From the NCBI GenBank assembly GCA_910592205.1, contig CAJVPJ010000525.1, positions 1 to 22,614 on the forward strand: a stretch of 22,614 nt of DNA. The letters run 5' to 3'. A model generated the notes under the pieces. That model saw nothing but the letters and a program-made list of their open reading frames with translations. It did not search any database and was not told the DNA's origin. A program made the translations under genes and the position numbers. The stretch comes from Paraglomus occultum. Lineage: Eukaryota > Glomeromycota > Glomeromycetes > Paraglomerales > Paraglomeraceae. Shown here piece after piece: positions 10,941 to 18,765 of this stretch (the first letter of the stretch is position 1; each line of letters begins with the position of its first letter).

Positions 10941-11172
10941 GCAAAGCGATAATAAAAATTTTCCATGACAAAAATTTGCTTGAAAAAGCGGGATAATCCA
11001 AACATTGTCCAAAAGGATCTTACTGAATGGTGTAAACAGACCTTAAGAGAGTGGAAGTCGATCAAGCAACAATATCTTGTGAGTTTTTGGATATAGTACA
11101 AAAAAATTTGGGGATTATTTTGTTGTAGATGAGAAATAGGAATTGCAATCTAGGAAGCGGGCAATTGAACGG
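10941..11172 (+). pseudogene. Relic of a CENP-B/Tigger-like transposase, N-terminal DNA-binding part
   Basis: Two overlapping plus-strand frames together resemble the N-terminal helix-turn-helix of CENP-B/Tigger transposases. The first frame, from about 10956, reads KFSMTKICLKKRDNPN and continues VQKDLTEWCKQ. It parallels the family pattern in which a Lys/Arg-rich start, an 'NPN-x-x-Q-x-x-L-x-x-W' helix and a second helix follow one another. After a frameshift near 11054, the next frame reads EVDQATISCEFLDIVQKN, corresponding to the recognition helix 'QATISxxL', and later RNRNCNLGSGQLN. Two stops lie just before the first frame and one in the second, and no catalytic domain follows, so it is a dead fragment. 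The match is by recognition of the family pattern, not by a search. Confidence 0.6.
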
Positions 11173-11413
11173 AATTAAATAAATAAAGTTTGGGGTTTTT
11201 TTACATTAAACAGACAGATTGGATTTAATATTATGTTGTAATCACACACGCATTAATATATTGCACAAGAAAAGCGTTCACTGGCAACTAAAAGGATAAT
11301 TTCGAAATAATGTTGTAAAGATCGATTGCATATGCGAACTCGGGACCAGACAAAAGTATGCGCATGTAGTATGTAGAGGAGTTGTGCATTTTAGAGGAGT
11401 CTCGCTGTATCAG

Positions 11414-11494
11414 AAATGATTCGCTAAAAATCTTGCCTGATGTTTATGGGCTGATTTTAAGTACCAAAAATGATTCGCTAAATATCTCGCCTGA
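11414..11494. repeat. 27-bp direct repeat, 54 bp apart, upstream of the transporter gene
   Basis: AAATGATTCGCTAAAAATCT followed by TGCCTGA at 11414-11440 recurs at 11468-11494 with 25 of 27 positions identical. The 54-bp spacing equals 18 codons, so a plus-strand frame through it repeats NDSLxIxP, but no intact gene is seen there. A shorter shared word, TTAGAGGA, occurs at about 11393 and 11513. The repeat sits about 120-200 bp upstream of the TATA box of the transporter gene and could be regulatory or a simple duplication. Confidence 0.75.
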
Positions 11495-11611
11495 GACTGA
11501 TACGCGGAGTCTTAGAGGACTGATATCCCTAAATAGAAACAAACAATTGCATTCTCACATGTTACCGTTTGTGTTATGTTTACTTCCTCAGGGTCATGTG
11601 GTATTTGGAAC

Positions 11612-11620
11612 GTATATAAA
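11612..11620 (+). promoter_or_regulatory. TATA box of the GPR1/FUN34-type gene
   Basis: GTATATAAA lies 42 bp before the ATG at 11662 and only 9 bp before another in-frame ATG at 11629. Transcription starting about 30 bp downstream would begin after the first ATG, so this site favours 11662 as the start codon. Confidence 0.55.
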
Positions 11621-11661
11621 GAGTTCGCATGAAAAGAAGTTCAGAAACGTTGGGGATTAAC

Positions 11662-12409
11662 ATGAGTTCTAATAGACAAAAGATCGGCAATCCAGGTCCA
11701 CTTGGTCTCTCGGCGTTTGCCATGAATACTTTTGTATATTCAGTATACATATACGGTGTAAAGGGAATTAATCGCGATAACGTTGGACTGGGTCTTGCAC
11801 TGTTCTATGGAGGAGCCATTCAAGTTCTCGCCGCAATGTGGGAAATGTATTATGGAAATACTTTTTCCGCCACAGTGTTTGCATCTTACGGTGAGTGGTT
11901 TGATCTTTGATACACTGACGCTGTTTCAATGTTAAGATATACTATGTTTGTAGGAGGATTTTGGATATCATTTGGTTTCATATCGTTACCTGCTTCTGGC
12001 ATTTTACAAGCCTATGAGGGAGACCCACAAACGTTTAATAACGCTCTTGGCATGTTCCTTGTCGCGTGGACGATATTCACTACTTTAATGTTCATCTGTG
12101 CATTGCGAACCAACCTTGTATTGATCGCTGCATTCTTTATGTTGGATTTAACATACATAATGTTAGATTGCTATCAATTTACTGGTGAATTAATATTTAA
12201 CAAGATTGGCGGAATATTTGGCGGTAAGTTTCAGAACGCATCGTTAACGTTGGTAATAACTGGCATGGTTGAACATATGCTCTGCTTTAAATTTATTAGT
12301 GATTACTGCCTTCATTGCGTGGTATCTCGCATGCGCTCAGTTACTAACAAAGGAAACGTCGTACTTTATTCTTCCCGTTGGAGATAGAACAGCAGATGGT
12401 AAAGTTTGA
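11662..12409 (+). CDS. GPR1/FUN34/YaaH family acetate/organic-acid transporter (202 aa, three exons)
   Basis: The exons are 11662-11890, 11954-12223 and 12300-12409. The introns start GTGAGT and GTAAGT and end GTAG and TTAG, and the joined frame is exactly 202 codons plus TGA. The family signature NPGPLGL is at residues 10-16. The conserved LFYGG (47-51), MWEMYYGNTF (59-68) and SYGGFW (75-80) follow, and the C-terminal part reads ETSYFILPVGD. About six hydrophobic segments (roughly 13-33, 43-61, 69-88, 108-126, 130-150, 161-180) fit the six-helix family fold. Members (yeast Ady2/Ato proteins, bacterial SatP) carry acetate or succinate, or export ammonium, across the plasma membrane; the exact substrate here is inference. 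The in-frame ATG at 11629 would add 11 residues but lies almost on the TATA box. The gene is intact and flanked on both sides by dead transposon sequence. Confidence 0.93.
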
Positions 12410-13707
12410 ACGTTCGATAGATAAAGGCGTTGATACGATAGTGAAGGTCATTCATCCTTGCGTTGTAGAATTTTCTGCTAAAATTGATATATAATGACTC
12501 CGCAGAGTCACCGTGATGCTACTAAGATTTGCAAGTAATCCGGCAGTTTTGTTTACCAATTACGCCTTTTCCAGTTAGAGAATTTCGGCCATTACGTATT
12601 AGCGCATCAAGTATTCTTTATAGAAAAGTCTTTTCCTTTAAACACGTAGAAGCTTGATACAAATAATTTTAATCCTTCGGAATGAACGATTAGGAGAAGT
12701 AAATTCAACAAGTGGTTCTTCAAATATTGTGTCCATAATAAGCAATTCAAAATAAACACCAGAGAAACGTAAGGCCTCGAAAAAAAAACTCTTTGTATTT
12801 AAAGTGCAAGAGCATCCTAATTTAACGACGGAAAATTTAACAATCGAGTCTGGAATAAAATCCAACATTGTTTCATGATATTCTTGCAGAAAAAGAAATT
12901 TGGTTAGCCTTAGATAAAATTCACCGTTTGTTAATTCTAAGCCGTAGAACCCCACTCGCTTTGTGGATTGGGAACGTACCATACAGCATGTCACTGGTGA
13001 AATATTGAAGGTCAAAGCACAAGAATGATCATTAATGACTTACTGGATGGGTTACAAATTTCAAAAATCGCCACAATCTTGCTCGTCAAAGTAAAGGTAA
13101 TTTTGCGCCTCTGGAAGATTTACCACATTTTCGTAACGAACTGCAACAACCTATTCAATAATATCCAGTTGAAAACGTTTTCAATTGTGATGAAACTGCA
13201 CTCTTTTATCGTCTGGATCCTGTTAATTGAAAGCGTTACACTAATACTAACATTTACCGTAATACTAAAACGACCACTTTAAAAGATACTCTAGGCAGTT
13301 CACTGTTATTGGAATTCGACAACATGGATACAAATCACTCGCTTTATAAACTTAAGAACCTATGCGTGAATCACGTCGAAACATCGTAGACGACGCCGCC
13401 CCACACAAAATCAATAATGATACCACAACGTTGTCGAATATTGCGGTGCATTTTGCACCTCCTAATTGTACAGCTGTGTGACGCCGGCACTTTTCATAGT
13501 TTCAAAAGCCAATACACAGTAAAGTCCGCCTTAACAAAGTCTCCCTTCCGCCAAAAAACGTCGTTGAAGCGGGCTATTCGTAAAAGAAAAGACTTCTATC
13601 TCAATGACGAATTTTTATATAAAACTGTATAACTTGTTGCCTTCCGTTAGTTCAAAGTTAATAAATCTTCTAAACGTGTTTGTGCGTAATTCTTGATCCG
13701 AAACATT

Positions 13708-13725
13708 GTTTGTCTTCACAAACAT
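13708..13725. repeat. Perfect short hairpin
   Basis: TGTTTGT, loop CTTC, ACAAACA: a 7-bp perfect stem with a 4-base loop. It lies in the 135-bp piece between the main body of the transposase relic and the MITE-like insertion, a piece I could not assign. Confidence 0.7.
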
Positions 13726-13769
13726 TTGCAACTTGAACGGGCGAAAAATTAGACATCTTTATATATATA

Positions 13770-13968
13770 CAGTAGTGCCGGTATATTGTGCTAATTTAGG
13801 AAATTTTTGTTCAACTGAATGGTTTATTTTATTGTTGCATCGATATACAAGTACAATTATAAATTATTGTTCAATCGACGCTTAACATATATAAATAAAT
13901 TGATTCCATAAAAAGCTTCGTTATGAGGCCATCTTCGTTAAACCGGACGTTCGTTAAAGCACTTACTG
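13770..13968. mobile_element. MITE-like insertion inside the transposase relic
   Basis: The 199-bp segment begins CAGTAGTGC and ends GCACTTACTG, which pair as inverted ends apart from one extra base. It is flanked by TA on the left (13768-13769) and TG on the right, one change from the TA duplication made by pogo/Tc1-type elements. The right arm carries sub-repeats (TTCGTTATGAGG, TTCGTTAAACC, TTCGTTAAAGC), characteristic of pogo/Tigger ends. There is no coding capacity. It interrupts the transposase frame before the C-terminal region. An alternative reading is that the right arm is the host transposon's own end and the C-terminal sequence beyond comes from another copy. Confidence 0.55.
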
Positions 13969-14370
13969 TGTATTAATATCGAACTCGATCGAATTTAAAA
14001 GTACAGATTCTTCAGCTATTCCTCAAACCAATATTCGTGAAGCTATCGAATTTATTGGAACCAAGTAACCACCGAGACAATAACACACGCTTGGTAAAAA
14101 TGGGTATCCTACCTAATACTGTAGTATCGCAGTTGTCGAAATTGAGGAAGGTGTTAATCTATCAACGAATACAGAGTTAATTAAACTTGTTAATCAATTC
14201 CTATCGATGCTCAAGACGTTAGAATGGATGTGGCAGAATTTGGTGATTTGGAAGATCCCGTCCCTGTACATGATAATGTCGGTCGACAACTGAGTTGATT
14301 ATTGCAATCATAGAAGGAGAGAATTATCCGAGTCGGAACTCGACGTTGAGAGACTAAACACAGCAAAACG

Positions 14371-14827
14371 GTTTCTTTTTATTTTAAAGTTTACACTGTT
14401 GAATTGTAAGTCGCAAATTTGCAAAATTTAGTAAAATGAAAACCTCGATACGCTGATACCATGTATTATGCGAAACGACATATAAATTTAGCTGTTGGCC
14501 AATTGGATAATTAATGATTAACAACGTTCATATTCATTTCATATTTTGTACGTGTACATAGCTAAGACGCAAACAAAAAAGATGCCATATACGTTATTAC
14601 TCGCCAAACGTTGACCAAAACAACGCGACTTGAAGTCACACGTCTTTCGCGAAGAAACACGTTACCTATAGACTCGGGTGATGCCGCCATCCCAATATGG
14701 AATGTGCAAACAAACAAACATCCAAAAAAAGCCAGACTCGATTTTTTCATATAATAATCCCCTATTCGTATCCTTACCCCCACAACAAACTTCAATTACC
14801 GCATACTGACTTGTATCAACAAAAACA
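14371..14827. other. Histone H1 upstream region
   Basis: Intergenic DNA between the transposon relic and the H1 start codon. The last 110 bp before the ATG are rich in A and C, with short CAAA repeats and an A7 run. The frames that cross it on either strand look incidental. A cell-cycle-box-like motif is listed separately. Confidence 0.5.
14645..14653 (+). promoter_or_regulatory. Possible E2F/SBF-type cell-cycle box
   Basis: TTTCGCGAA resembles the E2F consensus TTTSSCGC and the reverse of the yeast SBF box CRCGAAA. It is about 175 bp upstream of the H1 start codon, a plausible place for G1/S control of a histone gene. CG-containing words are uncommon nearby, but one site is weak evidence. 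Confidence 0.35.
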
Positions 14828-15703
14828 ATGGGTAGAGTTACAAAGACCAAGAGTAGGAAGAGCGCAACTCCTCCATCTCACCCGAAGTATGAGGACATGA
14901 TTCGAGGTATATAGTGTTTCCAGCACCCTTAAGGATTCTGTTGAGAGAACAAAGTGAATAGTTTAGTAGACGATATTACGGAAATAGAGAGTTTGTTGCG
15001 ACATTACAGGACGTTGTAGTTGTAAATATTAAAGTTGAATATGACAAACTTTTTCCTACATAGATGCTATCGTCGCATTGAAGGAGCGTAAGGGAAGCAG
15101 GTAAGCTAATGTATTGAGCATTATAGTGGTCATTATTTCTCGATTTTAACCGTCTTCTCGTTTTTCTTTGAACTTAGTCGCCAAGCTATCAAGAAGTATA
15201 TATTGACAACTTTCAAGCTACCCGACAACACCAAAACCACCTCGCAGCTCAAACTTGCCATCCACAAAGGCGTTGATAAGGGAGTGTTTGCTTTTCCTAA
15301 CGGTAAACTATGGTTTTATTTCGGAATCAACACCCGTTGCTGTGCTTCTTGGTAGCCAGGCAACCAATATCTGGTCGACTACTGTCATTAACATCAACAC
15401 ACTTCTGCACATATGGAATTAGGACCTAATGGTACCATTAAACTCGTAAAAAAGGAACCTGCAAAGAAGGAGAAGAAAGACGATAAACCAAAGAAAGAGA
15501 AGAAAGAAAAGAAAGAGTCCAAACCGAAAGTTGAGAAAAAACCCAAGAAAACTGTTGTAAAAAAGACACCCGCTAAGAAGGCTACAACCAAGAGTCCAAG
15601 GAAAACCATAGCAAAAGGGGCCACTAAGACGGCTGTCAAGAAACCGGCGAAAAAACCCACCAAGAGAACTGCAAAGACGACGTCTGCTGAGGCCACCTCG
15701 TAG
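14828..15703 (+). CDS. Histone H1 (linker histone, 173 aa, four exons)
   Basis: The exons are 14828-14906, 15064-15100, 15178-15302 and 15423-15703. The introns are 157, 77, 120 bp long (in order 157, 77, 120) and all obey GT-AG, and the joined frame is 173 codons plus TAG. Residues 17-91 form the H15 winged-helix domain, with HPKYEDMIRDAIVALKERKG then SSRQAIKKYI, SQLKLAIHKGVDKGVFAFP and GPNGTIKL, the normal landmarks of linker histones. Residues 92-173 are a Lys/Ala/Pro-rich tail with KKTPAKK and KSPRK, typical DNA-binding and phosphorylation motifs. The protein binds nucleosome linker DNA and compacts chromatin in the nucleus. The 37-base second exon is easily missed by gene finders, and the ATG at 15413, just before the last exon, is not the start because the acceptor AG falls at 15421-15422. 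The length is normal for fungal H1. Confidence 0.95.
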
Positions 15704-15969
15704 CCATTTCGTAATTTACTTTGTATCATTTCTTAATAGCATTTCATGTCGGTGGGCTTTGTATATACTATTATGGGGTCACCTGTAACTTTAGACATGA
15801 ATTTATTTTTTTTGTCACATTATTTTTAGCATTTAGCATCATTTCTGACTTGCTTTATAAACCGAATGAATATGATGTGTATATTGACAATGTTGATGAG
15901 AGTGCACGTGTTGTTATCTTTAATCTCTTATCATTCCGATACGACTTTGCTGGAATTTTACGTTTTGTA

Positions 15970-15975
15970 AATAAA
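15970..15975 (+). terminator. Candidate poly(A) signal of histone H1
   Basis: AATAAA, about 270 bp after the H1 stop codon, is the first canonical signal on that strand. It implies a polyadenylated H1 transcript, as usual in fungi. AT-rich context lowers confidence. Confidence 0.35.
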
Positions 15976-16402
15976 ATTGGTCTAATGAGGTGAACATAAA
16001 TACTTTCAACCCGTAACCCGACTATGTTTAGCGAGAGCATAATAATAATAATTTGGTGATCATAACTGGAACGCGAGAAGTCTCCTTAGAAATTAGTGTG
16101 ATATAAATAAACTAAACCGTATATAACATTTATATACGCCTTATTGACGTGAGCGATGTAAATATGGTTTAGTTGATAATCAAACGCTAAAATTATAACT
16201 TGCGCTGTAACAATAATAGTAAACATACGATTCAGTTTATCTAGAAAACACAATTCGGCAGGCAAAACTTTTTACAAGTAAAAACTGTAGGTGTAAGCAA
16301 TATTAATATCAGATATAGATATTTGCATAAACTGGTCATACCACATTCGAGGTCTTGCGTTCTTTTACGATGGACCGTGACATTGCCCCTGAACTTTACC
16401 TG

Positions 16403-16410
16403 TGACGTCA
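16403..16410. promoter_or_regulatory. CRE-like palindrome TGACGTCA
   Basis: A perfect TGACGTCA, the consensus bound by ATF/CREB bZIP proteins, set in a larger near-palindrome GTGACGTCATGTCAC (16402-16416). It is about 700 bp after the H1 stop and over 2.3 kb before the HMG gene start, so a target gene is not obvious. Confidence 0.3.
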
Positions 16411-17560
16411 TGTCACGCCTTGCAAACAGGGACCCTAAATATTAAAAATTACCAATTGTAGGTGTGACTAATACTAACAACTCTCAACTTGAATTATTTT
16501 TAATTTTTAACTCGCTCTTTAACAGACGTCCTACACAAAGATGATTTACATGCTTTGCACTCCGATATCGTATTACCCTGTTTATTAGGTCATTAAATAA
16601 CCAATTAACTTCATTTTGTTTGCGAATGATATTCGTAATTAGGTTACCACTGTCTGGTTTGTGTTATATGTGTTCCCATTTGATTGAACAAGGTTTAAAA
16701 CTGGTCAAGCATAATCGGTAGGTTATAGCAAAAGTGCCTGACTGATGTTCGCCACGTTTTGGTCCATAAATGAAACATGTCTAGTGATTGACTAATGTGA
16801 ACATAAACCAATTGGATTTAATGGAGCTAAAGAAATTCGGCCTACTCTTAGTCAGTCTGTGTGATTAAGCATATGCAAGAATGTTTTGGCGTCTTATTTG
16901 AGGAGATTATGAAGATGTATGTGAGCATTCTTTGCAAGTATCTAATGCATCACAAGCGGGTGATGAACTTCTTCGGCAGCTGTAGGATTCCTCATGCATG
17001 GGGGCTGTGTGAAGACAGATATAGCAATATGCAATGCAAAGTTACAGCAGACGCCATGATATTGATATCAGCGATTAAAAAGTTACGAGTTATTTGTGTA
17101 GTATGACGATATCCATTATAAATAATATATTACACCAGTACCCGATGCACACATTTGTTCATGAATGGAATAATCATGTATCGAAGCTGTTTCAATAGCT
17201 GTAACCGACAGACGGCACACAGAGACCCATTAATCAGGAGATAAATAGATCGCATTAGAAGGGAAAAACACTTTCACTAGTGTAGATAGATAACTCATAA
17301 CATACGTAAGCCAATACGATATAGTCTTTGGGTAACGATTTCGTATATGAAAAAGTGGGTTCAATAAATCTATAATTAATTAAATTAATACATGTTTATT
17401 GTTGTAATTTCGAATATTGGACCAAGACTTCGATTTTAGTTGCCTTCTTTGTGCGATGGGAAAAGAATTTGAGAATCGGATAAACAAAAGACCACAACCA
17501 CCAACTTCTCGGCAAATTACTAATATCATGGTTTATGTAGTGCAATCAATCATCACCTCA

Positions 17561-18765
17561 CCCTCTTCTCTCTATTGCTTGGCGTATTCTCGTAGCATTT
17601 CGGTTTATCCATACCATAATAAGGTTCGTACATCCATCCTACCCACTTGCTTACAGGTATCATATGGAGACTAATATAAAAATGTATATAATTATTGACA
17701 ATCCATCTGTTATACTGTCCCAATTGAATTTTTATTCGTTCATTGCAACACTTAACAATGACGACTTGGTTTCCCTCCATCTCTCCATCTGTCTCTGCAT
17801 ATGCCACTGCTTCTGTCTCTACCTCTATCTCTCGCCCTTTCCTCTTCCCCGCGCTTTACGTATGTGAGCGAGTTTTGTATATGCGCGAGTCTGGAACCGC
17901 TTACTTTTGGACCGTGTGTACGATGATAACTTGAACTATTATTATTATTTATATGCGTAATATTAAATGTAATCTTACACCAACAAAATATAGTACAAAC
18001 GCAACCAATAGTGTTCGTCGTATTCAATGCAATTAATAATAAGCATTCTGTGTATAAATATTACTTATTTTATGTATGACCTACTATTGAGTTTAAAAGT
18101 TCGCACTTCTTTCCATCTCCAATAATAACTTTCGTGTCGCAATTATAAGTCCCTCACCCTTCCTTCTTCTTCCCCCCAATTATAATAATCTTCTTCTACT
18201 TCTAAAATTCTCGTATACATAATATAAATATTTATTATCATGTAGTCGTCGAGGTAACATGACGTAAATTACATATCCACTCCACCATCGCTATTTGTTA
18301 TACAATCTGGTCTGGCCTGTATTCTGTATACCTTTATCATTACACACTATTTGCTGCTTCATCCTTTATTTGGTCTTAAACTCTCACAAGTCTGCACTTC
18401 TCCACTATCCCTCCCCCCAATTTTTCAATTACCCTCACCCTTAATTTGATTATATTTACCGCTCGTTTCCACAATTCCCGACTCCTCCTCCCACCATATT
18501 TTCTACTATAGAACACCATACACGGCCGTTTCTTCGCTCTGTGAGCAAGCGACGAATACATATATTACCAATATACATCACTGCTTGCCTCTATTTCACA
18601 CTCCATATACACACACACGGAGCAGAGAAATTATTTGTACAAATACAACGTAAAATAGATTTATCATTGCCTTCATTATCCATATCCTTTGTCTACGATA
18701 CAGCTATCGGCTAAAACAAGAACCATACCTGCACCCCTTTGTTCATTATTACATATTTCTTCACA
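17561..18765 (+). promoter_or_regulatory. Pyrimidine-rich upstream/leader region of the HMG-box gene
   Basis: The plus strand is strongly enriched in C and T, with blocks at 17560-17600, 17770-17855, 18150-18210 and 18390-18500 made largely of CTTCTTC, TCTCTC and CCCTCC-type words. CT-rich blocks are common at fungal core promoters and transcription starts. Here they extend over about 1.2 kb, which suggests a long 5' leader or several start regions. No convincing coding exon is seen; open frames on the opposite strand are probably by-products of the strand skew. Confidence 0.4.

Larger units (their letters stand above)
12544..14370 (+). mobile_element. Decayed Tigger/pogo-like DNA transposon
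   Basis: This interval holds a plus-strand transposase pseudogene (described separately). A possible left end starts at 12544: CAGTTTTG, then sub-repeat-like sequence TTAGAGAATTTCGGCCATTACG near 12573-12594, which loosely resembles the inverse of the terminal-repeat-like sequence at 13915-13968. The right end is not clear. The sequence after the last recognisable transposase residues, near 14370, has no obvious terminal repeat and ends before the histone H1 promoter. Boundaries are therefore approximate. Confidence 0.5.
12760..14370 (+). pseudogene. Tigger/CENP-B-like DDE transposase pseudogene
   Basis: Family landmarks appear in the correct order on the plus strand but in different frames. 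N-terminal helix-turn-helix: HPNLTTENLTIESG near 12811. Second DNA-binding domain: FVDWERTIQHVTGEILKVKA near 12950, then YWMGYKFQ near 13042. Pre-catalytic segment: LEDLPHFRNELQQ near 13111. First catalytic Asp: ENVFNCDETALFYRLDP near 13168. Second catalytic Asp region: IVDDAAPHK near 13386. Then VHFAPPN near 13446 and CDAGTFHSFKSQY near 13480. C-terminal part: TNIREAIEFI near 14020, NQVTTETITHAW near 14054 and MGILPNT near 14098. At least ten in-frame stops and several frameshifts show it is dead. The C-terminal part is separated from the rest by about 380 bp that includes a MITE-like insertion. DDE_1 superfamily membership is established for this motif set; the assignment here is from motif recognition. 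Confidence 0.85.
15704..17560. other. H1 3' flank and intergenic DNA
   Basis: The H1 3' UTR probably runs to just beyond the AATAAA at 15970. Beyond it no gene is supported. The word TGTAGGTGTRA followed by AATAYTAAYA-like sequence appears twice (about 16286 and 16458). A CRE-like palindrome lies at 16403-16410. The stretch 16880-17110 has open frames of more balanced composition, including EHSLQVSNASQAGDELLRQL near 16920, with stops in every frame; it may be a relic but I recognise no family. Confidence 0.5.

Noticed and set aside
14562-14900. Overlapping frames on both strands around the H1 promoter
   Set aside because: They cross the H1 promoter and first exon in the wrong frame or strand; the spliced H1 gene explains the coding signal.
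15394-15729. 111-codon minus-strand Phe/Leu-rich frame
   Set aside because: It is the antisense of the Lys-rich H1 tail, whose AAG codons read as CTT and related hydrophobic codons on the other strand.
17553-17807. 84-codon minus-strand frame containing GWMYEPYYGMDKPKCYEN
   Set aside because: The peptide looks somewhat protein-like, but the frame lies opposite a CT-rich stretch, has no recognised domain and shows no supporting splice structure.
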